From Thiotrichaceae bacterium (GTDB lineage: Bacteria > Pseudomonadota > Gammaproteobacteria > SZUA-140): a stretch of DNA of 64,000 bases. The translations under genes and the position numbers were made by a program. This document shows, in pieces, positions 9,019-19,289 of this stretch. The first letter of the stretch is position 1, and every line of letters starts with the position of its first letter. The stretch lies in NCBI GenBank assembly GCA_002401765.2, contig NVTY02000010.1, forward strand, positions 48,433 to 112,432. The letters are read 5' to 3'. The notes below the pieces were generated by a model that searched no databases, was not told the origin of the DNA, and saw only the letters and a program-made list of their open reading frames with translations.

Positions 9019-10047
9019 CTATTGTTGGTGCTGCATGCGCAGTGCAAAATGAAATGCTACATCCGGTACGGTGCTGGTGACGAGGTCTTCTACGACACCG
9101 ATATCCAGCACCATTTTATTTGCAAATCGGACGCTGCCGCCGATGTTAATCTGCACCGAATCACTGCCGAGGTTTTTCAATGCACTATCATACATGGCGC
9201 TATGGCTATCTAACTGCGCCTTTAATACCATCCAGGGAAAGCGTCCGGGTTGATAATTGACCCCGGCATTGGCGAATCCGACGAGCGCCTTTTGTTGCTC
9301 ATCAAACAAATCACTGCGGCCATTGAGCAGCAGGCCACCACCATAATTAAAAGTATAGCGCTGATAAGTGCGAGTGGTGCTGTGGGCGAGTGAAAAATCA
9401 AGGCCACCGCTGCCGCTCAGTTTTTTAGCTTTGCCGCTGGGTAGCTTCAGGCTGGCGCGCAGTGCACTGCAGTCTGTTTCATCAGCACGGCGGCAGGCTA
9501 GTTGCCACGCGGCAGAGAGTCGGATGTCGCCGATGTTGTTGCTGGTGTTGAGCATACGGAAAGCGGTAGCGCCGTTGCGACGGTATTGATAGTGAAGCTG
9601 GTCGTCCTGGAACTGGTCGCGTTCACTGTTGGTGAGCCCAAAGGCGTCGTGCCAGTTGCGAATGAAGCCATCCAACGTGCCGCCCCGGTGGCTGACAAAA
9701 GGGATGTCGATGCCGATTTCAACCCCCTTCATGCCAAATACAGGTTGTGTAAGGCCGTGGCGAAACATCAGGTTGAGGCGATAGGTTTCGCCGTCAAGGA
9801 TGATCTGCTCCTGTTGCTCAATTTCTGAGATGGAATTGCTGGTGATATCCAGAATGACGTTAGCACTGGTCGAACCACTTTTCATCACAATCCCTTTTTC
9901 CAGTGGGGGTAGCCCATGAAGCTGAATCAATGGGTTTTGATTGGTGTTATAGAAAGGTGAGGTTACTTCGGCGAGGGCCATTGCTGGCATTGCCATTAAT
10001 GTAGCAATGCCGATAGCGCGAATGAATAATGATTGAGTCGATGTCAT
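9019..10047 (-). CDS. DUF3187 family outer-membrane-type protein
   Basis: A 342-residue secreted protein. The signal peptide runs to about residue 26 (MALAEV). It is followed by FYNTNQNPLIQLHGLPP, the N-terminal signature of the DUF3187 family. The remainder is beta-rich, with strands such as LDFSLAHSTT and RYTFNYGGGLLL, and ends in VAFHFALRMQHQQ. Probably a barrel in the outer membrane; function unknown. Three bases separate its stop from that of the barrel gene on the other strand. A 152-bp palindromic element begins 44 bases upstream of its start codon. Confidence 0.85.
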   Translation of the reverse strand: MTSTQSLFIRAIGIATLMAMPAMALAEVTSPFYNTNQNPLIQLHGLPPLEKGIVMKSGSTSANVILDITSNSISEIEQQEQIILDGETYRLNLMFRHGLTQPVFGMKGVEIGIDIPFVSHRGGTLDGFIRNWHDAFGLTNSERDQFQDDQLHYQYRRNGATAFRMLNTSNNIGDIRLSAAWQLACRRADETDCSALRASLKLPSGKAKKLSGSGGLDFSLAHSTTRTYQRYTFNYGGGLLLNGRSDLFDEQQKALVGFANAGVNYQPGRFPWMVLKAQLDSHSAMYDSALKNLGSDSVQINIGGSVRFANKMVLDIGVVEDLVTSTVPDVAFHFALRMQHQQ

Positions 10048-10091
10048 AGTGGTTTTTATCTTTAATGCTTAAATTTTTAGTTTGACTGGAT

Positions 10092-10243
10092 GTAACTACT
10101 CAGCGAGTAGTCAAAATTAACAGTGGCTGCTCAGATCGCCCATGAAATCTGCTAGTTCAAGGCGAAAAATGTGAGTTTACACGTGTAAATGATCATTTTT
10201 TAACGCTGAACTGGTGGATTTCATGGGTTAGCTGAGTAGTTAC
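10092..10243 (+). mobile_element. 152-bp MITE-like palindromic element, copy 1
   Basis: The element begins GTAACTACTCAGC and ends with its exact reverse complement GCTGAGTAGTTAC, giving 13-bp terminal inverted repeats. Inside are a second inverted pair (CCCATGAAATC and GATTTCATGGG) and the perfect central palindrome TTTACACGTGTAAA, so the whole sequence can fold into one long hairpin. It has no coding capacity. A second copy lies at 44403-44554, same orientation and length. Ends starting GTAA recall IS66-family termini, but no transposase is present and I find no clear target-site duplication. Confidence 0.8.
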
Positions 10244-10320
10244 CGGCTGGATTATATAAAGAAACGGGTGCGTTGTGTGTATCATATGATGGCTTGAGGC
10301 GTATGGGGTGTAGTGGCAGG

Positions 10321-11262
10321 ATGAGTGAACAAAACAAAACGCCGGTGATATTTTTGATGGGGCCAACGGCCGCGGGTAAAACCGATATTGCGCTGAAGCT
10401 GGTAGAGGCCTTGCCATGTGAGATTATCAGTGTTGACTCTGCATTGGTCTATCGCGGCATGGATATCGGTACTGCCAAGCCAGATGCAGAGATGTTAGCG
10501 CGCGCACCGCATCGCCTGATTGATATCTGCGAGCCGACTGAGTCCTATTCGGCGGCGCGATTTCGCAATGATGCCTTAGTGGCGATTGACGAAATTATGG
10601 CGCAAGGTAAAATCCCGCTGCTGGTAGGTGGCACAATGCTCTATTACAAGGCATTGAGTGAGGGCTTGTCGCCACTGCCGTCAGCAGATGCAGTGGTACG
10701 GGCGCGCTTGGAGGTGGATGCTGAACGGATCGGTTGGGACGAGATGCATGAGCGACTGGCGCGTATTGACCCCATTTCAGCGGCACGCATCCACAAAAAT
10801 GACCCGCAGCGTATTCAGCGGGCATTAGAAGTGTATGAAATCACGGGTCGCTCCATGACCGAGCTGACGCAGAATGATGAGCGTGAGCCATTCCCTTACC
10901 CCATTAAAAAATTGATTGTCGCGCCACCGGAGCGCGCAGTGTTGCATCGTCGTATCGAACAACGTTTTGCACAGATGATGGCGCAAGGTTTTCTTGACGA
11001 AGTGAAGGGGCTATTTGCACGCGACGATTTGCATGCCGGCCTGCCCGCACTGCGCTCAGTGGGGTACCGCCAGCTATGGATGCATTTGGCCGGAGAATTG
11101 ACGCGGGAAGAGGCGGTTGAACGCGGCATTATCGCCTCACGGCAGCTCGCCAAGCGCCAGCTAACCTGGTTGCGTGCAGAGAAAGATGAAAAATGGGTTG
11201 ACGGCAGTGATAAAAATGTTATGAATGTGGTCTTGAAATTGCTATCGATCGGCACTATCTAA
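10321..11262 (+). CDS. miaA: tRNA dimethylallyltransferase MiaA
   Basis: A 313-residue enzyme that transfers a dimethylallyl group to A37 of tRNAs reading UNN codons. The P-loop is [17 protein letters not shown] at the N-terminus, then the substrate loop [29 protein letters not shown] and [16 protein letters not shown] near the C-terminus, all typical. The frame is open from 10273, but the ATG at 10321 gives the standard MiaA N-terminus. In many gammaproteobacteria mutL is directly upstream; here the palindromic element and the DUF3187 gene occupy that place. hfq follows after 141 bases. Confidence 0.97.
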   Translation: MSEQNKTPVIFLMGPTAAGKTDIALKLVEALPCEIISVDSALVYRGMDIGTAKPDAEMLARAPHRLIDICEPTESYSAARFRNDALVAIDEIMAQGKIPLLVGGTMLYYKALSEGLSPLPSADAVVRARLEVDAERIGWDEMHERLARIDPISAARIHKNDPQRIQRALEVYEITGRSMTELTQNDEREPFPYPIKKLIVAPPERAVLHRRIEQRFAQMMAQGFLDEVKGLFARDDLHAGLPALRSVGYRQLWMHLAGELTREEAVERGIIASRQLAKRQLTWLRAEKDEKWVDGSDKNVMNVVLKLLSIGTI

Positions 11263-11403
11263 CAAGAAGCGATGGTGCATATCTGTTACCGGCTTGCTAC
11301 AATTAGATAACAATCGAGAGGGATTTCACTTTGTTCTGTGTCGAACAAACGTTTGCAGGAGCGCTGAAAATCCGTCCATCTGTAGGATATAAGGAGAATA
11401 AAA

Positions 11404-11646
11404 ATGGCCAAAGGGCAATCCTTACAAGACCCTTTTTTGAATGCTTTGCGCAAGGAGCGCATCCCTGTTTCAATTTATTTAGTCAATGGCATCAAACTGC
11501 AAGGTCAGGTTGAGTCATTTGACCAATTTGTCGTGTTACTGAAAAATTCAGTTAGCCAGATGGTTTATAAACATGCGATCTCTACCGTGGTACCCGCACG
11601 TAATATTAAGGCGTCACTGTCTGAAGAAACGACTGCGGATGAGTAA
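11404..11646 (+). CDS. hfq: RNA chaperone Hfq
   Basis: An 80-residue Sm-like protein that forms a hexameric ring and pairs small RNAs with mRNAs. The Sm1 region carries [20 protein letters not shown], and the Sm2 motif is YKHAIST with the conserved lysine and histidine of the proximal face. The C-terminal tail is short ([10 protein letters not shown]). A strong AAGGAG lies eight bases before the ATG. It lies between miaA and hflX, as in many gammaproteobacteria. Confidence 0.98.
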   Translation: MAKGQSLQDPFLNALRKERIPVSIYLVNGIKLQGQVESFDQFVVLLKNSVSQMVYKHAISTVVPARNIKASLSEETTADE

Positions 11647-11688
11647 TGTTGTTAGCTTGAATGCGGTTGTTGGGCGAGGTGCGATGGA

Positions 11689-13092
11689 TTGGTAGATGAA
11701 CTGTTTGACCGCCCGAAAGGCGGTACGCGGGCAATATTGGTTCACCTTGAACTGAGTGCGCGCGATGCGCAGGAAAGTTTAAATGAGTTTTCTGATTTAG
11801 CGGCTTCAGTGGATGTCGAGGTCACCTCGATCGTCACGGGGCGGCGTAAGACGCCCGACCCTAAATATTTTGTCGGTTCTGGTAAAGCGGAAGAGATTCG
11901 AGCGCTGGTGGTGGCGCAAGAGACTGAGCTGGTGCTGTTTAACCATCAGCTTTCGCCCACGCAGGAACGAAACCTGGAGGCGTTATTGAAATGCCGAGTG
12001 GTTGATCGTTCTGGTTTGATTCTGGATATCTTTGCGATGCGTGCCAGCTCGTTTGAAGGAAAACTGCAGGTTGAGTTGGCGCAGCTTAAACATCTTTCGA
12101 CGCGCTTAGTGCGCGGCTGGACCCATCTTGAGCGCCAAAAGGGCGGTATAGGGCTGCGTGGGCCGGGTGAGACCCAGCTTGAAACCGATCGTCGGCTGAT
12201 TGGCGCGCGCATTAAAAAGCTCAATAAACGGCTGGATAAGGTGCGTAAGCAGCGTGAACTGCGCCGCCAGACACGACGTAAGGCGGATGTAGTGACGGTG
12301 TCGCTGGTGGGCTATACCAATGCGGGGAAATCAACGCTCTTTAATCGCCTCACCGGTTCTGATGTCTATGCAGCGGATAAACTCTTTGCGACACTTGACC
12401 CAACGCTGCGTCGTATCGAACTGCCTGCGGCAGGAGCGGTGGTTTTGGTGGATACGGTGGGGTTTATTCGCCACCTGCCGCATGACCTGGTAGCTGCATT
12501 TCGCGCTACTTTAGAAGAGACAGTTGAGGCGAACTTATTGCTGCATGTGATTGATGCGCATGATGATGAACGTCATGCCTATATGGAGCAGGTGAACCGG
12601 GTATTAAAAGAGATCGGCGCGAGTGATATTCCGCAAATAGAGGTTTATAACAAGATTGACCAAGTCGATGGCGTTGCGCCTCGGATTGATTTTGATAAAG
12701 AAGGGCGGCCTTGTCGGGTGTGGCTTTCGGCGCAGTCGGGTGAGGGTGTTGAGTTACTGATGCAGGCATTGACACAGTATTTTCTTGAACTGAAGCAAAC
12801 TCAAGAGAGTGAGCCGGGCGTTGGCGCTGCGTTATTATCACCGCTCGACAGAGTGCTGCAGCGTGAAGATGGCGGGTTAGTTCGGCAGACGTTTTTACTC
12901 GCACCGGATGCAGGACGACTGCGTGCGCAGTTATATGAATGGGACGTGGTGGTGGAAGAGGGCGTTACGGAAGATGGTGAAGGGTACACGGTGGTGATTA
13001 TGGCCACACCAGAACTGTTGGTTTTCCTAGAAAAGCAGGAAGGTTGTTCCATCGTACCGAAAATGGATGTAAAGTTGAGCGGAAGTGCATAA
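11689..13092 (+). CDS. hflX: Ribosome-associated GTPase HflX
   Basis: A 467-residue GTPase that splits or rescues ribosomes under stress. The N-terminal HflX domain opens LFDRPKGGTRAILVHLEL, and the glycine-rich linker GGIGLRGPGETQLETDRR is intact. The G domain has G1 GYTNAGKST, G3 DTVGF and G4 NKID. I see no ATG in frame at the expected place; the ATG at 11684 runs into a stop after three codons. The best start is TTG at 11689, preceded by GAGGTG. The C-terminal domain is somewhat extended relative to short HflX forms. Confidence 0.95.
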   Translation: MVDELFDRPKGGTRAILVHLELSARDAQESLNEFSDLAASVDVEVTSIVTGRRKTPDPKYFVGSGKAEEIRALVVAQETELVLFNHQLSPTQERNLEALLKCRVVDRSGLILDIFAMRASSFEGKLQVELAQLKHLSTRLVRGWTHLERQKGGIGLRGPGETQLETDRRLIGARIKKLNKRLDKVRKQRELRRQTRRKADVVTVSLVGYTNAGKSTLFNRLTGSDVYAADKLFATLDPTLRRIELPAAGAVVLVDTVGFIRHLPHDLVAAFRATLEETVEANLLLHVIDAHDDERHAYMEQVNRVLKEIGASDIPQIEVYNKIDQVDGVAPRIDFDKEGRPCRVWLSAQSGEGVELLMQALTQYFLELKQTQESEPGVGAALLSPLDRVLQREDGGLVRQTFLLAPDAGRLRAQLYEWDVVVEEGVTEDGEGYTVVIMATPELLVFLEKQEGCSIVPKMDVKLSGSA

Positions 13093-13180
13093 GTCCTTGC
13101 GAGGATTTAGTGTTACCCATAGAATCTTGAAAACATGTTAGATTAAGAACTCAAATAAACCGATGCGGATGGGGAAAAAA

Positions 13181-14419
13181 ATGGCTTGGAATGAACCGGG
13201 TGGCTCCAAGGATAATGATCCATGGGGTGGTGGCAAGAAGAATGACCAGGGACCTCCCGATCTTGATGAAGTAGTAAAGAAGTTTCAGGATCAGGTAAGC
13301 AATATCTTTGGTGGTAAGGGCAAAGGCGGCGAAGGTCGGGGCTCTTTCTTTGGGGGTGGCGCGGGTAGCAAGATTGGTCTGGGTGTCGTCGTCGGCGGTG
13401 CGCTATTTCTGTGGGGCCTTACCGGCATCTACATTGTTGATGAAGGTAAGCGTGGTGTGGAGCTGGTTTTTGGTGCGTATAGTGAAACCACTCAGCCGGG
13501 ACCGCATTGGCATCTACCTGCGCCGATCTCGACGGTCGAAATTGTCGATGTATCGCAGATTCGAAACGTTGAAATTGGTTACCGTTCGGGTGTCGATGGT
13601 GGGGCAGCGAAGCGCAGCGTCTTAAACGAAGCGATGATGTTGACGCAGGATGAGAACATCGTTGATGTGAATTTTGCGATTCAGTACCGCATTAAGAATG
13701 CGCAGGACTATCTCTTTAACCTGCGTTCACCGGATGAAACCTTGCGCGAAGCGACTGAGAGTGCGGTGCGTGAAATCGTCGGTAAAAGCAAAATGGATTT
13801 TGTTCTGACCGAAGGGCGTAGCGAGATGGTGCAGAGCGCTGAAATTCTGATTCAGGATATTCTGGATCGTTATGTGTCTGGCCTTCAGATTACCAGTGTG
13901 AATATGCAGGATGCGCAGCCACCCGAGCAGGTGCAGGCGGCCTTCAGTGACGCCGTTAAAGCGCGAGAAGATGAGCAGCGAGTGAAAAATGAAGCAGAGG
14001 CCTATGCCAATGACATCTTGCCGAAGGCACGTGGTGCTGGCGCACGTATGTTTGAAGAGGCGACTGCGTATAAGTCTAAGGTGGTTGCAGAGGCTGAAGG
14101 TCAAACCAGTCGTTTCTTACAGGTACTGACGGAGTATACAAAGGCACCCGTTGTGACACGTGAGCGCATGTATCTGGATGCCATGGAAACGGTTCTGAAT
14201 AATACCAGCAAGGTGATGTTGGATGTTGAAGGCAGTGGCAATCTGCTCTATCTTCCGCTTGACCGCATGATGGCACCGGCAGCGGCTGCTATACCGATGA
14301 TAGAACAGTCATCACAAGCAGCGGAGGTTGCGCGTCAGGTAGCAGAAAGTCGTGCCCGTGACCGCATGGCGGATCAGGTGCGAGCAAGATCAACACTGCG
14401 TAGCAGGGAGACACGATAA
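13181..14419 (+). CDS. hflK: FtsH regulator HflK (SPFH protein)
   Basis: A 412-residue SPFH/prohibitin-type membrane protein that, with HflC, forms a periplasmic cage around FtsH and limits its proteolysis. The N-terminus MAWNEPGG followed by a Gly/Lys-rich stretch is the HflK hallmark. One transmembrane helix (GLGVVVGGALFLWGLTGIYI) lies at about residues 66-87, followed by the SPFH domain and a helical stalk. An upstream in-frame ATG at 13163 would add six residues; I chose 13181 because homologues start MAWNEPGG. The stop overlaps the hflC start by one base (TAATG), so the two are translationally coupled. Confidence 0.96.
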   Translation: MAWNEPGGSKDNDPWGGGKKNDQGPPDLDEVVKKFQDQVSNIFGGKGKGGEGRGSFFGGGAGSKIGLGVVVGGALFLWGLTGIYIVDEGKRGVELVFGAYSETTQPGPHWHLPAPISTVEIVDVSQIRNVEIGYRSGVDGGAAKRSVLNEAMMLTQDENIVDVNFAIQYRIKNAQDYLFNLRSPDETLREATESAVREIVGKSKMDFVLTEGRSEMVQSAEILIQDILDRYVSGLQITSVNMQDAQPPEQVQAAFSDAVKAREDEQRVKNEAEAYANDILPKARGAGARMFEEATAYKSKVVAEAEGQTSRFLQVLTEYTKAPVVTRERMYLDAMETVLNNTSKVMLDVEGSGNLLYLPLDRMMAPAAAAIPMIEQSSQAAEVARQVAESRARDRMADQVRARSTLRSRETR

Positions 14420-15294
14420 TGGATCAGGGTAAAATAATGACAGTGGTGGTTGCACTGATGATCACCGTGTTGGTGGCCTCATTCTGTGTTTTTACCGTTG
14501 ATGAGCGTGAGCGGGCGATTAAGTTCCGCCTGGGTGAGATCGTTAAAACAGATTTCGAGCCAGGCATACATTTTAAACTTCCGTTAGTCAATAACGTGCG
14601 TAAATTTGATGCGCGTATTGTGACGCTAGATTCAGAACCAGAACGCTATCTGACCTCTGAAAAGAAAAACGTGATCGTTGATTCATTTGTGAAGTGGCGG
14701 ATCGCAGATGTCGGTACCTATTACACCGCGATGAGTGGCGATGAGCGTCAGGCCAATCTGCGTCTCTCGCAGATTATTCGAGATGGCCTACGTGGTGAGT
14801 TTGGTAAACGTACCATTCAAGAGGTGGTGTCGGGTGAGCGTGCTGAGATCATGACGATTCTGACGGCGAATGCTTCCGAGCAGGCCAAAGATTTTGGTAT
14901 CGAAGTGGTGGATGTGCGTATTAAACGTATCGATCTCTCTGATGATGTCAGTGTCTCGGTCTTCCGACGTATGGAAGCGGAGCGTGCGCGTGTGGCGAAA
15001 GACCTGCGTTCGAAAGGTGCTGAAGCGGCGGAGCGTATTCGCGCCGATGCCGATCGCCAGCGTACCATTATTATTGCCGATGCCTTTCGTGAAGCAGAGC
15101 AGTTGCGTGGTGAAGGTGATGGTGAAGCGGCCGCGATCTATGCCGCTGCATATACCCAGGACAGCGAGTTCTACTCTTTCTACCGTAGTTTGGACGCCTA
15201 TCGAGTCACATTTAAAGATAAAAGCGATATCATGGTGCTTGAACCAGATAACGATTTCTTTAAATACTTCAAAAACTCTAAAGGCGTAGAGTAA
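14419..15294 (+). CDS. hflC: FtsH regulator HflC (SPFH protein)
   Basis: A 291-residue partner of HflK. One N-terminal membrane helix (MTVVVALMITVLVASFCVFT) is followed by the SPFH domain starting DERERAIKFRLGEIV and a long charged helix rich in Glu, Arg and Ala. Typical HflC endings are present (LEPDNDFFKYF). It is encoded immediately after hflK with a one-base overlap, matching the obligate 1:1 complex. Both subunits are of normal length. Confidence 0.97.
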   Translation: MDQGKIMTVVVALMITVLVASFCVFTVDERERAIKFRLGEIVKTDFEPGIHFKLPLVNNVRKFDARIVTLDSEPERYLTSEKKNVIVDSFVKWRIADVGTYYTAMSGDERQANLRLSQIIRDGLRGEFGKRTIQEVVSGERAEIMTILTANASEQAKDFGIEVVDVRIKRIDLSDDVSVSVFRRMEAERARVAKDLRSKGAEAAERIRADADRQRTIIIADAFREAEQLRGEGDGEAAAIYAAAYTQDSEFYSFYRSLDAYRVTFKDKSDIMVLEPDNDFFKYFKNSKGVE

Positions 15295-15305
15295 TATTGG
15301 TACCG

Positions 15306-15326
15306 CCCGGCGGCTTGTTCGCCGGG
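15306..15326 (+). terminator. Hairpin after hflC
   Basis: CCCGGCG and CGCCGGG form a perfect 7-bp GC stem with a 7-base loop, 12 bases after the hflC stop. The following TAATTTCCC is only weakly T-rich, so this may be an attenuating or RNA-stabilising hairpin rather than a full terminator. Confidence 0.4.
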
Positions 15327-15398
15327 TAATTTCCCTCCGCTTTGTTCCCCGTTATTAGTTATCAGATATCAGTTATTTTCAGGAAGATCCAATAAACC

Positions 15399-15584
15399 AT
15401 GTGGCAGGAGTTATGGATAGCACTCGCGTTGCTGTTGGTGATTGAGGGCATTCTGCCGTTCATCAGTCCCAAAGGGTTACGTGAATCTCTGCTGAAAATG
15501 GCGTGCCTGAGTGACCGTACGCTGCGGATTGGCGGTCTGGTTTGCATGGTATCAGGTGTTCTGCTGCTCTATCTCGTGCGATAA
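15399..15584 (+). CDS. DUF2065 small inner membrane protein (YjeT-like)
   Basis: A 61-residue protein with two predicted membrane helices (residues about 4-22 and 41-59) joined by a short basic loop. The order and sequence (ELWIALALLLVIEGILPFIS, SDRTLRIGG) match the DUF2065/YjeT family, regularly encoded between hflC and hisZ/purA in gammaproteobacteria. Function is unknown; a link to the HflKC/FtsH system is inferred only from position. Confidence 0.9.
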   Translation: MWQELWIALALLLVIEGILPFISPKGLRESLLKMACLSDRTLRIGGLVCMVSGVLLLYLVR

Positions 15585-15642
15585 TAGTTTTAGTCCGCAA
15601 TAAAACTCCTGTGACAGAATAGTTTCCAGCGGCCGGGTGCGC

Positions 15643-15648
15643 TATAAT
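15643..15648 (+). promoter_or_regulatory. Candidate -10 element for hisZ-purA
   Basis: A perfect TATAAT is 82 bases upstream of the hisZ start. No convincing -35 lies 16-18 bases upstream. It could start a transcript for hisZ and purA independent of the hfl genes. Confidence 0.4.
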
Positions 15649-15729
15649 CGCGCATGTGCTTTGTTCGCCTGTTTTAGCAGCGGCATTTTCCCTTAATTGA
15701 TTTGATAGATGAGTGCTTAATGAGGCTCA

Positions 15730-16977
15730 ATGGCCAATAACGTGTCGAAAGAAAAAAATAGCTGGTTACTCCCCGAGGGGATTGATGAATTTTTACCGCC
15801 GCAGGCCGAGCGCCTGGAGCGCTTACGTCGCTCACTGCTGGATCTATATAGCAGTTGGGGCTACGAATATGTGATTCCACCGATGGTAGAATACCTGGAG
15901 TCGCTACTGGTGGGTGCCGGTACTGAGCTGGAACTCGAGACCTTTAAACTGATCGACCAAAAGAGTGGGCGTCTACTCGGGGTGCATGCGGACATGACGC
16001 CGCAGGTAGCGCGTATCGATGCGCATCGCCTTAACCGCGAAGGGCCAACGCGCCTCTGTTACCTGGATGCGGTGTTGCATACTCGTCAGGACGGTTTTTC
16101 TCGTGGCCGTTGTCCGCTGCAGGTGGGGGCAGAACTATACGGTCACGCCGGTATTGAGAGTGATGTTGAGGTCATCCACCTGATGGTGGAAACATTGCGC
16201 CTTGCCGGATTGGGTGAGATCCATGTCGATCTTGGTCATGTCGGTATTTTTCGTGCGTTGGCGCGTGATGCCAATCTAAGCAGCGCGCAGGAGGCGATGT
16301 TGTTTGATGCGTTGCAGCGTAAAGCGAAGCCAGAGATTGGTGAGCTGTTAGCGGATGTTTGTGATGATGCGGATGCACGTTCCATGTTGCTGGCGCTGGT
16401 TGATCTGAACGGCGGTGCCGGGGTGCTGAAAGAGGCGCGCGCAGTGTTGAGCGGTGCGAGTGACGAGGTGCTAACGGCGATTGATACCTTGCAGCAGGTG
16501 GCCGATTTTGCCGCGCAGCGCATGGGTGAACTTTCACTCCATTTTGATCTTGCAGAGCTGCGTGGTTATAGCTACCAGACGGGCATCGTGTTTGCTGCAT
16601 TTGTACCGGGCCACGGCCAGGAAGTGGCGCGAGGTGGTCGTTATGATGACATCGGCAGCGTCTTCGGCCGCGCACGCCCAGCGACTGGCTTTAGCTCGGA
16701 CCTCAAGACATTGATGTTGTTGAGCGATACCGCGGTCTCTAAACCAAGCGCTATCCTTGCCTACCCTTGTGACAACAGTGAACAGCGTGTTGCGTTGCAG
16801 GCCTTTATTACCGCGTTGCGTGAAGATGGCGAACGTGTGATTGAGTTTCTACCGGGGCAGCAAAATGATATGAGCGGCGCCGGTTGTGAGCGCAAGATTG
16901 TTGAGGCTAATGGTCAATGGCAGGTAGTTGAGATTCAGGGTAAAGGGAAAAGGGAAAAGGGAAAAGAAAAAGGGTAG
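15730..16977 (+). CDS. hisZ: ATP phosphoribosyltransferase regulatory subunit HisZ
   Basis: A 415-residue paralogue of the histidyl-tRNA synthetase catalytic core, which pairs with a short HisG to start histidine synthesis. Class II-like motifs are visible: LPEGIDEFLPPQAERLERLR at the start, DMTPQVARIDAHRL, RLCYLDAVLHTR and YTGIVFAAF-like YQTGIVFAAFVPG. The anticodon-binding domain of true HisRS is absent, as expected. hisG is not in the window. The C-terminal tail (KGKREKGKEKG) is encoded by a purine-only run that has a complementary pyrimidine run downstream and looks like an accretion on the normal end. purA follows. Confidence 0.95.
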   Translation: MANNVSKEKNSWLLPEGIDEFLPPQAERLERLRRSLLDLYSSWGYEYVIPPMVEYLESLLVGAGTELELETFKLIDQKSGRLLGVHADMTPQVARIDAHRLNREGPTRLCYLDAVLHTRQDGFSRGRCPLQVGAELYGHAGIESDVEVIHLMVETLRLAGLGEIHVDLGHVGIFRALARDANLSSAQEAMLFDALQRKAKPEIGELLADVCDDADARSMLLALVDLNGGAGVLKEARAVLSGASDEVLTAIDTLQQVADFAAQRMGELSLHFDLAELRGYSYQTGIVFAAFVPGHGQEVARGGRYDDIGSVFGRARPATGFSSDLKTLMLLSDTAVSKPSAILAYPCDNSEQRVALQAFITALREDGERVIEFLPGQQNDMSGAGCERKIVEANGQWQVVEIQGKGKREKGKEKG

Positions 16978-17016
16978 GCGGTTAACTTTACCCTTGTATC
17001 TTTTCCCTTTTCCCTG
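16944..17016 (+). repeat. Purine/pyrimidine inverted repeat spanning the hisZ 3' end
   Basis: A run of repeated GGGAAAA units ends the hisZ frame, and about 40 bases later the complementary TTTTCCCTTTTCCCT occurs. The two arms can pair over about 15 bases, enclosing the hisZ stop codon. This could be a terminator-like structure or a slipped low-complexity repeat. The repeat encodes the last dozen residues of HisZ. Confidence 0.6.
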
Positions 17017-17037
17017 GGTTCAATTAATTCGTTGTAA

Positions 17038-18339
<1,302 letters not shown>

Positions 18340-18379
18340 ACGGGGGATCAGTTCGTGACTCAGTCGGGATCGCATCGAT

Positions 18380-18417
18380 AAAAAAGCCCCTGAGACAGCA
18401 CTGTCTCAGGGTTTTTT
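18380..18417 (+). terminator. Strong bidirectional intrinsic terminator
   Basis: A perfect 11-bp stem (CCCTGAGACAG and CTGTCTCAGGG) with a 2-base loop is flanked by AAAAAA on the left and TTTTTT on the right. It can stop purA transcription on the plus strand and the converging small membrane protein gene on the minus strand. Confidence 0.92.
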
Positions 18418-18427
18418 GTGTGTAGAC

Positions 18428-18805
18428 TTACTTAGTGTCGGCGCTAGCAGTGCTATTCGCTGGTTTGTCTTTGTTGTTCTCTGTTTCTGCTTTAGGATTG
18501 ATGGCGTTGGCCACGCGCCCGATGCCGCAAACAGTTGAGAGTGCGATTTTGTACATCTCAATGCCCGGTTGGATCATGGTATCGACGAGTCCTGGCAGTC
18601 TCGAGATGTAGTAACCCAGCCCCAGGGTGAGCCCGCCCGCGACCAATGTGGCAAAAATACCGCCGCCAAGAAAAGCGCTTAAATTGTACCAAACTGCCAG
18701 TGGTGCCATCAAAATTGAGCCGTACCAGAGCGACAGCACAAATAGAAAAAAGGTGGTAACAATCAGTTGCAGCAGTTTTACGACTAGAACATCTACAGTT
18801 TTCAT
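18428..18805 (-). CDS. Small membrane protein of unknown function
   Basis: A 125-residue protein with an N-terminal hydrophobic segment (about residues 8-27), a second at about 30-43 and a glycine-rich third (about 45-66, GGGIFATLVAGGLTLGLGYYI). It ends in a hydrophilic Asn/Lys/Ala-rich tail (about residues 103-125). I do not recognise the family. It converges on purA across the shared terminator. A possible AAGGA lies about 13 bases before the ATG, rather far. Confidence 0.6.
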   Translation of the reverse strand: MKTVDVLVVKLLQLIVTTFFLFVLSLWYGSILMAPLAVWYNLSAFLGGGIFATLVAGGLTLGLGYYISRLPGLVDTMIQPGIEMYKIALSTVCGIGRVANAINPKAETENNKDKPANSTASADTK

Positions 18806-19289
18806 ATACTTATATTATCCTTGCAGAGCCATTCGAGGCCTTGTGAAACGTGAAATTAATGTTTAATCGCAGATGGTCTCATATTGAAATGAGGGATAGC
18901 AAGGGCGGTATGATTTCTCTGCTTTCGTATGTAAAAAAACCGTCGTGTCCACCGCAGTTTATGACCTTTTAAGTCGTACATGTTTTTTAAGTTCATGTTA
19001 TATTTCATCGATTAGGAACCCTAGCTTATCATCCCGCTATAATTTTAGGTGATGGTGAGTGTTCAGGCTATCAACGTGACGCATTGATCGCATTAGCCTG
19101 GATTGTGTCCGGATTGTTCTGGGGGAGTGCAGAGCCATCTTGAAGAATCTGCATTAGCAAAATTAAGCATGATTATCGAATCTCAAAACTGATGAAACAG
19201 TCGGTGTGGGATTACTGCGTCTGCAATTGGCGTGATGTACGCGGTAAAAAAAAACAATAAAACATTGGCGAGCTGTGCGAGGGATACAC
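18806..19289. other. 484-bp intergenic region before the TolC gene
   Basis: The gap separates the divergent small membrane protein and TolC genes. No credible reading frame with a ribosome site is visible. A TATAAT lies at 19038-19043 without a good -35, and an imperfect inverted pair ACATG/CATGT lies near 18978-19000. It probably carries the promoters of both genes and a leader of some 240 bases for TolC. No RNA gene recognised. Confidence 0.5.

Noticed and set aside
10092-10243. The palindromic element as an integron attC site
   Set aside because: No GTTRRRY core sites or integrase are present; the terminal inverted repeats fit a MITE better.
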